A stretch of 25,036 nucleotides of DNA from an uncultured Blautia sp. (GTDB taxonomy: Bacteria > Bacillota > Clostridia > Lachnospirales > Lachnospiraceae). The position numbers were made by a program, and so were the translations under genes. The stretch lies in assembly GCA_900556555.1 (NCBI GenBank), contig USPF01000037.1:1-25036 (forward strand), read 5' to 3'. This document shows, in pieces, positions 14,049 to 21,534 of the stretch. The first letter of the stretch is position 1; every line of letters starts with the position of its first letter. Under the pieces are notes generated by a model. That model worked only from the letters and a program-made list of their open reading frames with translations, searched no databases and was not told the origin of the DNA.

Positions 14049-14666
14049 ATGAAAAAACCACAAATTAACGATGATAAAAAGAAAAAATGGGACAACTTCT
14101 GGTACTATTATAAATATCATGTGCTGGCAGGTGCATTTGTTTTATTTTGCGTTATTGTATTTGTCAAAGATATGATGGCAAAGGTTGACTATGACTATTG
14201 TATCAGTGTGATAGGCAATTATCCTGTTCAGGAAGAAGATACACAGGTTTTGCAAGACTGGTTCGAGGAACATGCAGAGGATCTCAATGGGGATGGAGAG
14301 GTTCATGTACAGATTGCAGATTATTACTTACCGCCAGAAGGGGAAGCCGGATATGACCCTCAGATTTATGCGGCAAGCCAGACTAAATTAATGGTAGACC
14401 TTCAGGAAGGAACCAGTATGATTTATTTCCTGGATAAAGCAAACTATGAAAAATTACAGGAAATGGAAGCTTTTCCAAAACAGGAGGAGACTGTAGAAGT
14501 AAAGGACTGCAGTGGTTTCCAGGAAATCGGGAGTCCAGCATATCTGAAGGATATGATCATGACCATGCGTCTTATGTATGATGATTCTAAACTGGGAAAG
14601 GATGAAGAAATCCGGGATTATTTTGATTCCAGTGAATCTCTTATGAAACAGTTTGTGGGAAATTAA
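14049..14666 (+). CDS. Single-pass membrane protein of unknown function
   Basis: 205 residues that I do not assign to a characterised family. The N-terminus is basic and aromatic (KKKKWDNFWYYYKYH), followed by one membrane helix at about 24-40 and an outside domain of about 160 acidic residues. Asp78, Asn80, Asp82 and Gly83 form a DxNxDG loop like an EF-hand or dockerin calcium site. The C-terminal part has the helix LKDMIMTMRLMYDDS. The ATG at 14049 has AAAGGA about ten bases upstream. It has its own promoter and a terminator after it, so it is a one-gene unit between the amidase and the molybdate transporter. An envelope role is possible. Confidence 0.8.
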   Translation: MKKPQINDDKKKKWDNFWYYYKYHVLAGAFVLFCVIVFVKDMMAKVDYDYCISVIGNYPVQEEDTQVLQDWFEEHAEDLNGDGEVHVQIADYYLPPEGEAGYDPQIYAASQTKLMVDLQEGTSMIYFLDKANYEKLQEMEAFPKQEETVEVKDCSGFQEIGSPAYLKDMIMTMRLMYDDSKLGKDEEIRDYFDSSESLMKQFVGN

Positions 14667-14689
14667 GCGGGAAAGAGCATTTTTATAGA

Positions 14690-14732
14690 AAAAGAGAGCA
14701 CTCTCTGAGTTTCTGTAAAAGTGTTCTTTTTT
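14690..14732 (+). terminator. Terminator after the membrane protein gene
   Basis: AGAGCACT (14695-14702) pairs with AGTGTTCT (14720-14727) with one wobble, flanked by As on the left and a run of Ts at 14727-14732. It lies between the membrane protein gene and modA. I see no separate modA promoter, so modABC may depend partly on read-through. Confidence 0.7.
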
Positions 14733-14756
14733 CTGAATAAGAAAGGAGCAAAGCAT

Positions 14757-15611
14757 ATGAAGAAAATGAGGGGAGCTGTGATCATCATGGGGCTGATCCT
14801 AGGGCTGGCTGGCTGTGGAGGAAATTCCGGGGAAACATCCAACAGCACAGACAAGGACAAGAAGGCGGAATCAGTGGATCTAACGGTGTTTGCGGCGGCA
14901 TCCATGACAGAGACATTGACGGAAATCGGAACACTATATGAAAAAGAGCATCCAAATGTGCAGGTGAATTTCAATTTCGATTCATCAGGAACTTTAAAGA
15001 CGCAGATTCAGGAAGGTGCTGTTTGCGATTTGTTTATTTCGGCAGGACAAAAGCAGATGGATCAGCTTGATATCAAGGCAAGCCAGGAAGTAAATACAGA
15101 AGGACTGGATTATGTGCTGGACAAATCAAGAACAGATATTTTGGAAAATAAGGTGACTCTTTGTGTAGCGGATGGCAGTGAAACAGGAATAAAAACCTTT
15201 GATGGCCTGGCAGAAATACTGAAAAATGGAAACATTCTTATGGCTATGGGAAATCAGGATGTACCGGTAGGACAATATACACAGAAGATTCTGGAGCATT
15301 ATGGGCTGAGCGAAGAGGAGCTGGCAGGAGCAGGAAAAATCTCTTATGGAAGTAACGTAAAAGAAGTGGCAACGCAGATTTCAGAAGGCAGTGTGGACTG
15401 TGGAGTCATTTATTGTACAGATGCATATTCTGCAGGGCTTACAGTCTCTGATTATGCCACTGCAGATATGTGCGGACAGGTTGTTTATCCGGCATCTGTT
15501 CTGAAAACCAGTGAGCACCAGGAAGAGGGGCAGTTATTTTTGGATTATCTGCAAACAGATTCTTGTATGAAGATTTTCCAGAAAGTAGGTTTTTCACCAG
15601 TAAATGAGTAG
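14757..15611 (+). CDS. modA: Molybdate-binding lipoprotein of the ABC transporter
   Basis: The extracellular substrate-binding protein for molybdate. A lipoprotein signal (residues 1-20) ends in LAGC with Cys20 as the lipid-bearing residue, then a Ser/Thr/Lys-rich linker. The mature part starts at VFAAASMTETL, the usual ModA opening strand, and continues with FDSSGTLKTQI and the SYGSNVKEVATQI block. The 284-residue length is usual for lipid-anchored ModA. The ATG at 14757 has AAAGGAG (14742-14748) eight bases upstream. Upstream in-frame codons fall in the terminator. modB follows after 15 bases. Confidence 0.93.
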   Translation: MKKMRGAVIIMGLILGLAGCGGNSGETSNSTDKDKKAESVDLTVFAAASMTETLTEIGTLYEKEHPNVQVNFNFDSSGTLKTQIQEGAVCDLFISAGQKQMDQLDIKASQEVNTEGLDYVLDKSRTDILENKVTLCVADGSETGIKTFDGLAEILKNGNILMAMGNQDVPVGQYTQKILEHYGLSEEELAGAGKISYGSNVKEVATQISEGSVDCGVIYCTDAYSAGLTVSDYATADMCGQVVYPASVLKTSEHQEEGQLFLDYLQTDSCMKIFQKVGFSPVNE

Positions 15612-15626
15612 GAGAGAGGCAAAAAT

Positions 15627-16295
15627 ATGGACTGGTATCCGTTATGGAATTCTTTGAGGATTGCAGCAATCAGCAGTGTGCTGGTATTTTTTCTTGGGGT
15701 TTTTGCCGCTTATTATGTAGCAAGGCTTCCAAGGGCCGTGAAGGGAATCCTGGATGTGATTTTTACCCTTCCCATGGTGCTGCCGCCTACGGTTTGTGGA
15801 TATTTTCTGCTACTTTTATTTGGAGTAAAACGGCCGATGGGACTGCTTTTTGCAAAGCTGGGAATGCAGGTAGTCATGACCTGGCAGGGAGGTATCATTG
15901 CCTCTGCGGTGGTAGCGTTTCCCTTGATGTACCGCACAGCAAGAGGTGCTTTTGAGAGTTTTGATGAGACACTGGCGTATTCAGGGCAGACCCTGGGGTT
16001 ATCCAATACTTATATTTTCTGGAGAATCCGCATGCCGGCCTGCCGCCAGGGTATTTTAGCAGGAACGGTTCTGGCTTTTGCAAGAGCCCTGGGCGAGTAT
16101 GGGGCAACAAGTATGCTCATAGGATATATTCCGGGAAAGACAGCCACAATTTCCACTACGGTATATCAGCTGTGGAGGACAAATGATGAAGCAGGAGCCT
16201 TTTTGTGGGTTATGGTGAACCTGGCAATTTCCACAGTGATTCTTCTGGTGGTAAATATGCTGGAAACCAGAAATAGAAAGGCGGTGAAAGTATGA
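15627..16295 (+). CDS. modB: Molybdate ABC transporter permease
   Basis: An inner-membrane channel subunit with about five hydrophobic segments in 222 residues. The cytoplasmic EAA loop is clear in ARALGEYGATSMLIGYIPGK, the ModB form of the motif. The opening WNSLRIA and the LPMVLPPTVCGY block are typical. It ends in ATGA shared with the modC start (16292-16295), so the two are translationally coupled. Confidence 0.95.
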   Translation: MDWYPLWNSLRIAAISSVLVFFLGVFAAYYVARLPRAVKGILDVIFTLPMVLPPTVCGYFLLLLFGVKRPMGLLFAKLGMQVVMTWQGGIIASAVVAFPLMYRTARGAFESFDETLAYSGQTLGLSNTYIFWRIRMPACRQGILAGTVLAFARALGEYGATSMLIGYIPGKTATISTTVYQLWRTNDEAGAFLWVMVNLAISTVILLVVNMLETRNRKAVKV

Positions 16296-17335
16296 GCCTT
16301 TTGGTAGATGTGAGCAAAGATTACGGAAAATTCCAACTGAATGTTCATTTTGAGCATAACCAGGGGATTCTGGGGATGCTGGGTGCATCGGGAAGTGGAA
16401 AAAGCCTGACCTTAAAATTGATATCCGGTATTCTGACTCCAGACCGTGGGAAAATAATTCTGGATAACAGAGTTTTGTATGACAGTGAGAGGAAAATCAA
16501 TCTTCCTCCCAAGAAGCGGAAGGTGGGATATTTATTTCAGAATTATGCACTGTTTCCAAATATGACGGTAGAAAAAAACATTCTCTGTGGGCTGCACTGG
16601 GAAAAGGATAAAAGACGGAAAAGAGAGAAAATGCAAAGTGTAATAGAACTTTTGCGGATAAAAGAATTGCTGAAGAAATATCCTGCACAGTTAAGTGGCG
16701 GCCAGCAGCAGAGAACAGCCCTTGCGAGAATTCTGGTCAGCGAGCCAGAGCTTTTATTGCTGGATGAACCGTTTAGTGCCCTGGATTCGTATCTGAGAGA
16801 TCAGCTTCAGATTCAATTTTTAGAAATTTTAAAAGTCTTTGACAAAGAGGTGATACTGGTAAGCCACAGCAGAGATGAAGTATATCATCTTTGCCAGCAG
16901 GTTGCATTTATTGACAATGGAAGCATATTAGAGATCGGAAATACTAGGCAGGTTTTCGCAAATCCTGGAAGTGTAGCCGGAGCCATGCTTACAGGATGCA
17001 AAAATATAGCAACTGCAAAAAAGACAGGTGAGTATGAGGTGGAAGTTCCCCAATGGGGAATTTGCCTGAAAACAGCAGAACCAGTGAAGGAAAATCTGTG
17101 CAGCGTGGGAATCCGGGCACATTATTTTCATCCAAAAGTGCGGGAAAATGGATATCCTGTAAAATTATCCTGTGTGATGGAGGAACCTTTTGAAACTACG
17201 GTCATGTTCCGTTATGAGAAACAGACGGAGGGGACACCAGATCTGTGGTGGCGTGTACCAAAAGAGCAATGGACCGGACAGATGCCGGAACAGCTTGGAA
17301 TATCAGAAAAAAATGTATTATTACTGTATCAGTAG
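16292..17335 (+). CDS. modC: Molybdate ABC transporter ATP-binding protein
   Basis: The ATPase of the molybdate importer, 347 residues. Walker A is GASGSGKS (31-38), the Q-loop has Gln83, the ABC signature is LSGGQQQR (134-141), Walker B is LLLLDEP (154-160) and the H-loop has His192. The last 110 residues form a beta-rich regulatory tail, but I see no clear Mop/TOBE repeat such as E. coli ModC has, so this part is divergent. It overlaps modB by four bases. The molybdopterin-binding gene follows after 13 bases. Confidence 0.93.
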   Translation: MSLLVDVSKDYGKFQLNVHFEHNQGILGMLGASGSGKSLTLKLISGILTPDRGKIILDNRVLYDSERKINLPPKKRKVGYLFQNYALFPNMTVEKNILCGLHWEKDKRRKREKMQSVIELLRIKELLKKYPAQLSGGQQQRTALARILVSEPELLLLDEPFSALDSYLRDQLQIQFLEILKVFDKEVILVSHSRDEVYHLCQQVAFIDNGSILEIGNTRQVFANPGSVAGAMLTGCKNIATAKKTGEYEVEVPQWGICLKTAEPVKENLCSVGIRAHYFHPKVRENGYPVKLSCVMEEPFETTVMFRYEKQTEGTPDLWWRVPKEQWTGQMPEQLGISEKNVLLLYQ

Positions 17336-17348
17336 AGGAGATGAGACT

Positions 17349-18368
17349 ATGAAATTAATCCGGACAGAAGAAGCAGAGGGACATGTACTTTGCCATGATA
17401 TTACTCAGATTATCAAAGGTGTGACGAAGGATGCAAGATTTAGGAAAGGACATATCGTTATAAAAGAAGATATCCCCGTTTTGTTAAGTCTTGGAAAAGA
17501 TAATCTTTATGTATGGGAAAAAGATGAATCCATGTATCATGAAAATGAGGCGGCAGAAATTTTAAAAGAGGTCTGCATCAATAAAAATATGAGTGCATCT
17601 TCTGTAAAAGAAGGGAAAATCGAATTGACTGCCCAGTGTGACGGACTGTTCCGGGTGGATGTGGAACGGCTAGATGCTGTCAATGATATTGACCAGGTCA
17701 TGATTGCAACACGGCATACGAATACGCCGGTAAAAGCAGGAGATAAATTGCTAGGAACCAGGGTGATTCCACTGGTGATTAAAAAAGAAAAAATGGAAGA
17801 GGTTAAAAAAATAGTGGGAAATAGTCCATTATGTGAACTTTTTCCGTATAAAAAACAAAAAGCAGGTATCATTACTACCGGGAATGAAGTCTTTTACGGA
17901 AGAATCCAGGATACCTTTACTCCTGTAGTTGTAAAAAAATTAGAGGAGTATGGCATTGAAGTGGCGGAACATATCACTTTAGGAGATGAGAAAGAAAAAA
18001 TTACAGAAGCGATTTTGCAAATGAAGCAAAGAGGCTGTAACCTCATAGTTACGACAGGGGGCATGAGTGTGGATCCGGATGACCAGACACCAGGAGCTAT
18101 TAAAGCCACAGGTGCAGAGGTGATTTCCTATGGAGCACCAGTGCTTCCAGGAGCCATGTTCTGCCTGGCCTATTTTGAAGACGGAACTGCAGTTATGGGA
18201 TTGCCTGGTTGTGTTATGTATGCAAAAACAACGATTTTTGATTTGATTCTGCCAAGAGTGGCAGCAGGGGTTCCTGTGACGAGAAAAGATTTGACAAGAT
18301 TAGGTCACGGAGGACTTTGCCTGGGCTGTGAAGAATGCAGGTATCCGGCGTGCAGTTTCGGAAAATAA
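17349..18368 (+). CDS. Molybdopterin-binding (MoeA/MoCF-type) protein with Cys tail
   Basis: 339 residues. The MoCF_biosynth domain (about 170-315) is clear: KAGIITTGNEV, then IVTTGGMSVDPDDQTPG and GLPGCVMY, as in MoeA and MogA where molybdopterin binds. The first 160 residues are not the usual MoeA lid domains. The last residues carry Cys324, Cys327, Cys330 and Cys335 (C-x2-C-x2-C-x4-C), which suggests an Fe-S or metal site. The ATG at 17349 follows GAGGAG near the modC stop. Co-transcription with modABC points to molybdate insertion or cofactor delivery. No molybdoenzyme lies in the window. A full MoeA function is not certain. Confidence 0.85.
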   Translation: MKLIRTEEAEGHVLCHDITQIIKGVTKDARFRKGHIVIKEDIPVLLSLGKDNLYVWEKDESMYHENEAAEILKEVCINKNMSASSVKEGKIELTAQCDGLFRVDVERLDAVNDIDQVMIATRHTNTPVKAGDKLLGTRVIPLVIKKEKMEEVKKIVGNSPLCELFPYKKQKAGIITTGNEVFYGRIQDTFTPVVVKKLEEYGIEVAEHITLGDEKEKITEAILQMKQRGCNLIVTTGGMSVDPDDQTPGAIKATGAEVISYGAPVLPGAMFCLAYFEDGTAVMGLPGCVMYAKTTIFDLILPRVAAGVPVTRKDLTRLGHGGLCLGCEECRYPACSFGK

Positions 18369-18384
18369 GAAAGATAAAAAGGAT

Positions 18385-18434
18385 AAAAAAGAGAATGCAG
18401 ATTCCTTAGTTTTGCGAATCCGGCATTCTCTTTT
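18385..18434. terminator. Bidirectional terminator between the mod operon and relQ
   Basis: GAGAATGC (18391-18398) pairs with GCATTCTC (18423-18430), and GATTC (18400-18404) with GAATC (18416-18420) inside. As at 18385-18390 and Ts at 18431-18434 let it work in both directions. Confidence 0.9.
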
Positions 18435-18439
18435 GGCGT

Positions 18440-19141
18440 TTAAAGATCTGTATATTCCCCGATGAGGTTTTTAATATCCTGCATCTGGTTGTCTGTTGCT
18501 GTAATAGCACGGGCACATTCGGAAAGCTTCTGGGAAATATAAGCATACTGTGCATTGTCCCCTAAATCTTTTTTGTAGCGGAGCTGGTGTTCCAGGCTGG
18601 CCCAGAAATCCATACCAATGGTGCGGATCTGTACCTCTGCACGCATAGGTGTCTTTCCTTCTGCAAAGAATACCGGAATTTCTACAATCATATGATAACT
18701 GCGGTAACCATTTTCTTTTGGATTCTGGATATAGTCCTTGATGCGGAGAACCGTGATATCATCCTGTTCAGCCAGGAGTTTGGCTACGATATAGATATCA
18801 TCAATAAATGGGCAGGTTACCCGGATGCCGGCCACATCATTTAATTGTTCCCGGATGTTTTTTTCTGTAAAGTCATAGCCGTTTTTTTGAAGCTTCCGGT
18901 AAATGCTTTCCGGCTGTTTGATGCGGCTCTTGATAGAAGAAATCGGGTTCCGTTTGTATTTTACAGAAAATTCATCATCCAGAACCTCCAGCTTCGTGCT
19001 GATTTCCCGGATGGCACAGCGGTACATCATCATCAGAGCATTGTATTTATCAGTATTCTGAATAAAACGTTCAGGATAAAGGATCACATGGCTTTCCTGT
19101 GTTTCTTGTTTTTGTGTTAAATCTTCGTGAGTAATGTTCAA
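18440..19141 (-). CDS. relQ: Small alarmone (p)ppGpp synthetase, RelQ type
   Basis: A 233-residue protein with only the RelA/SpoT synthetase domain, which makes (p)ppGpp from ATP and GTP or GDP. Motifs seen: KSRIK (71-75), LNDVAGIRV with Asp102 and Arg107, KENGYRSYH (142-150), and AEVQIRT with Glu169 and Gln171, then ASLEHQLRYK with His185. There is no hydrolase domain and no TGS or ACT domain, so it is a stand-alone small synthetase. The start is TTG at 19141, with AAGGA six bases upstream; the next in-frame ATG would remove 36 residues. It has a strong promoter of its own and reads away from the DUF5685 cluster. Confidence 0.92.
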   Translation of the reverse strand: MNITHEDLTQKQETQESHVILYPERFIQNTDKYNALMMMYRCAIREISTKLEVLDDEFSVKYKRNPISSIKSRIKQPESIYRKLQKNGYDFTEKNIREQLNDVAGIRVTCPFIDDIYIVAKLLAEQDDITVLRIKDYIQNPKENGYRSYHMIVEIPVFFAEGKTPMRAEVQIRTIGMDFWASLEHQLRYKKDLGDNAQYAYISQKLSECARAITATDNQMQDIKNLIGEYTDL

Positions 19142-19179
19142 AATAATCCTTCTTTCATAGTAAAGTAAAACCTATATGA

Positions 19180-19208
19180 AGTATAACGGAAATTATGGAA
19201 AAGGTCAA
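19180..19208 (-). promoter_or_regulatory. Promoter of relQ
   Basis: On the minus strand: TTGACC (19208-19203), a 17-base spacer and TATACT (19185-19180). Both hexamers match five of six consensus bases. It lies about 40 bases before the TTG start. Confidence 0.82.
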
Positions 19209-19292
19209 ATTAGAAACAAGGGAAATTCGTGAAGATTCTGTGAAAATATTGTAAACAGGAAAGAAAGGATGGTAATTTCGAAAAAGATATAG

Positions 19293-19298
19293 TATAAT
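19293..19298 (+). promoter_or_regulatory. -10 element for the DUF5685 cluster
   Basis: A perfect TATAAT about 52 bases upstream of the DUF5685 start, divergent from the relQ promoter. No good -35 is visible at 17 or 18 spacing, so an activator or another element may help. Confidence 0.5.
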
Positions 19299-19349
19299 GA
19301 TACGATATGAAATTTATCCATAGTGTTTTGCAGAAAGGCGCAGATTGAA

Positions 19350-20216
19350 ATGTTTGGATATATAATGATTGATAAACCAGAGCTGAAGGTGAAGGAATTT
19401 TACCGTTATAAAGCTTATTACTGTGGGCTGTGCCATAAACTGAAGGAGGAATACGGATTCCGGGGAAGAATGACATTGACGTATGATATGACGTTTCTGG
19501 TGATGTTTCTTACATCTCTGTATGAGACAGCACCAAAAGAGTTTGCGTCTCGTTGTCCGATTCATCCGGTGAAGAAGATTCCCATGCTGGAGAATGAGTT
19601 GACAGAATATGGGGCAAAGATGAATATTCTTCTCACATATTTCAAATTTGAGGATGACTGGAAGGATGACAAAAGTCTGGCAGGAGCTGCCGGGATGCGT
19701 CTTTTCCGTAAAAAGGCGGAGGAAATCTGCCATGAGTACAGACGTCAGGCAAAAGTGATCCAGAAACAGTTGAAGGTGCTGGCAGCTTATGAAGAGGCAG
19801 GGGAAGAGAATCTGGATCTGGTAGCAGGTGCTTTTGGAACTCTGATGGAAGAGTTGTTTGTCTGGAGGCAGGATATGTGGGAGGAAGAACTGCGGAAGTT
19901 TGGATTCTATCTGGGCAAGTTTATTTATATCATGGATGCCTATGATGACCTTCCAAAAGATATCAAATCAAATTCCTACAATCCGTTAAAAGCAGTACAG
20001 AAAAAATGCAGCGACAGGGAAACCTATGAACAGACCATACGCCAGGTACTTCTCATGATGATGGCAGAAGCTACAGCAGCTTTTGAAAAACTGCCGTGTC
20101 TGGAGGAAGCTGAGATTATCCGCAATATTTTATACAGCGGTGTTTGGGCAAAATATAACAAAATACAAAAAGAAAGACAGGAGAAAGAAGAGAATCATGG
20201 TAAACAATCCATATGA
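19350..20216 (+). CDS. DUF5685 family protein
   Basis: 288 residues, predicted soluble and helical, of unknown function. The opening [17 protein letters not shown] and YKAYYCGLC (Cys25, Cys28) are family hallmarks as I recall them, with a further Cys-Pro-Ile-His at 69-72. Two acidic motifs stand out: EDDWKDD at 101-107 and DAYDDLPKD at 196-204, the second followed by NPLK. Paired Asp motifs on helices recall metal-binding sites of class I isoprenoid synthases, but this is inference and the spacing (about 95 residues) is shorter. The ATG at 19350 gives the family start; a GTG at 19323 would add nine residues. The J-domain gene starts 20 bases before its stop, so the two are coupled. Confidence 0.85.
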   Translation: MFGYIMIDKPELKVKEFYRYKAYYCGLCHKLKEEYGFRGRMTLTYDMTFLVMFLTSLYETAPKEFASRCPIHPVKKIPMLENELTEYGAKMNILLTYFKFEDDWKDDKSLAGAAGMRLFRKKAEEICHEYRRQAKVIQKQLKVLAAYEEAGEENLDLVAGAFGTLMEELFVWRQDMWEEELRKFGFYLGKFIYIMDAYDDLPKDIKSNSYNPLKAVQKKCSDRETYEQTIRQVLLMMMAEATAAFEKLPCLEEAEIIRNILYSGVWAKYNKIQKERQEKEENHGKQSI

Positions 20217-20841
20217 AGTATTAGGAGTATCACCAAATGCATCCAACGATGAAATTAAGAGGGCATATAGAGATTTAAGCAGGAAATACCATCCGGATTC
20301 CTATGTGGATAATCCGCTGGCAGGTCTTGCAGAAGAAAAGTTTAAGGAAGTACAGGAAGCCTATGACCAGATTATGAAGGAAAGAGACGGGGGCTACCAG
20401 AATGGATATCAAAACAGCTATGGAAATGCTAACAGAGGATACCAGAATACTGCATCAAGCCAGGACGATATTCAGTTTCAGGCAGCATATAATTACATCA
20501 ATGGCCGTCAGTATCAGCAGGCATTAAATGTACTGTCCAGAATGCAGAATAGAAATGCACAGTGGTATTATTTAAGTGCCTGTGCAAATATGGGAATGGG
20601 CAACAATGTAAATGCACTGAATATGGCAAGACAGGCTCAGAGCATGGATCCGGGAAACCCGGAATATGCAAACCTGGTAAACCGTCTTCAGTGGAATAGT
20701 AACCGTTATCAGCAGGGAGGCGGATATCCTTATGCCAACAACGGAGGAGGCGGATGCGGAACAGGAAACTTCTGCTGTGATCTGTGGTGTGCGGACTCTT
20801 GCTGCGAATGTATGGGAGGCGACCTTTGTTCATGCATGTAA
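20197..20841 (+). CDS. J-domain protein with TPR region and Cys-rich tail
   Basis: 214 residues in four parts. An N-terminal J domain (about 4-65) has HPD at 32-34, so it should stimulate an Hsp70 (DnaK) ATPase. A low-complexity linker (66-84) repeats GYQN. A helical TPR-like region (about 90-165) includes [18 protein letters not shown] and a second repeat. A Gly-rich tail then carries nine cysteines (187, 193, 194, 198, 202, 203, 205, 211, 213) in 27 residues. It lacks the zinc-finger and C-terminal domains of true DnaJ. It overlaps DUF5685 by 20 bases and the next gene by ten. A co-chaperone for a DUF5685 or membrane client is inference. Confidence 0.9.
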   Translation: MVNNPYEVLGVSPNASNDEIKRAYRDLSRKYHPDSYVDNPLAGLAEEKFKEVQEAYDQIMKERDGGYQNGYQNSYGNANRGYQNTASSQDDIQFQAAYNYINGRQYQQALNVLSRMQNRNAQWYYLSACANMGMGNNVNALNMARQAQSMDPGNPEYANLVNRLQWNSNRYQQGGGYPYANNGGGGCGTGNFCCDLWCADSCCECMGGDLCSCM

Positions 20842-21371
20842 ATGCGAAAAAAACAGCCGTGTCAGGGCTTTTGATGGCTTTGGCAGTGGTTTTAATAGTC
20901 TTAAGTGGAATACTTGATTTTAATACGCTGTTTTTTCTTGCAGCAGCGGCATTCCTGATTGGAATTATTATTAAGGAATACGGAATAAAATATGGGGCAG
21001 CTTTTTTTGCAGGATGTGCGATTTTAGGATTTTTGCTGGCACCTCAGAAATTATATGTGCTTACTTATGCCATGATGGGTGTGTATGTCCTTGGTGTTGA
21101 GGACCTTTGGCAGCTTTTAGGAAAACATCCTGAGTGGAAGAAGAGAAAACTGCTTTTTGCGGCAGGGAAGTTTTTGATTTTTAATGTGATGTATATTCCT
21201 GTATTAGTTCTGTTTCCTAAATTGTTGTTTGCAGGAGAAGTTCCGAACTCTATGATGCTGGTTTTCCTTTTGGCAGGACAGGTGGCACTGTTTCTCTATG
21301 ATAAAGCCTATGAATATTTCCTGATCAGTATGTGGAGCAGTATCAGAGAGCGCATTTTCGGGAAAAATTAG
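20832..21371 (+). CDS. Multi-pass membrane protein, ECF S-component-like
   Basis: 179 residues with about five hydrophobic segments. The start [19 protein letters not shown], a middle [17 protein letters not shown] and a charged loop before the last two helices resemble the substrate-binding (S) components of energy-coupling-factor transporters and related clostridial hypothetical proteins. No ligand can be assigned, and no ECF A or T genes are nearby. The ATG at 20832 overlaps the end of the J-protein gene by ten bases, with GGAGG (20816-20820) about 11 bases before it. A strong terminator follows, so it closes the three-gene unit. The family call is tentative. Confidence 0.75.
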   Translation: MHVNAKKTAVSGLLMALAVVLIVLSGILDFNTLFFLAAAAFLIGIIIKEYGIKYGAAFFAGCAILGFLLAPQKLYVLTYAMMGVYVLGVEDLWQLLGKHPEWKKRKLLFAAGKFLIFNVMYIPVLVLFPKLLFAGEVPNSMMLVFLLAGQVALFLYDKAYEYFLISMWSSIRERIFGKN

Positions 21372-21384
21372 AATACACAGAAAG

Positions 21385-21432
21385 AACCTCCGGGAGCCTG
21401 TGAAGTGACAGGGTATTCCCGGAGGTTTTGTG
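21385..21432 (+). terminator. Terminator of the DUF5685 cluster
   Basis: AACCTCCGGGA (21385-21395) pairs with TCCCGGAGGTT (21417-21427), with CCTGT (21397-21401) and ACAGG (21408-21412) inside. Ts follow at 21426-21429 and 21431-21435, broken by a G. Confidence 0.92.
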
Positions 21433-21493
21433 TTTGAAAATGTGAATTGTAAGAAAAATGTCATTTTTTCTCTGAAAAAATCTTTGATTCCTC

Positions 21494-21502
21494 TGCTATA
21501 AT
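21494..21502 (+). promoter_or_regulatory. Extended -10 promoter of the two-component operon
   Basis: TGCTATAAT with TATAAT at 21497-21502 and no good -35 at the usual distance. It lies 32 bases before the response regulator start. Confidence 0.6.
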
Positions 21503-21534
21503 AGTCAATATAGAAAACAAGAAAGGAACGCATT

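Noticed and set aside
14667..14756. Possible molybdenum-cofactor riboswitch before modA
   Set aside because: Only a terminator-like hairpin of the upstream gene fits in the 90 bases; the long multi-stem fold of that riboswitch is not there.
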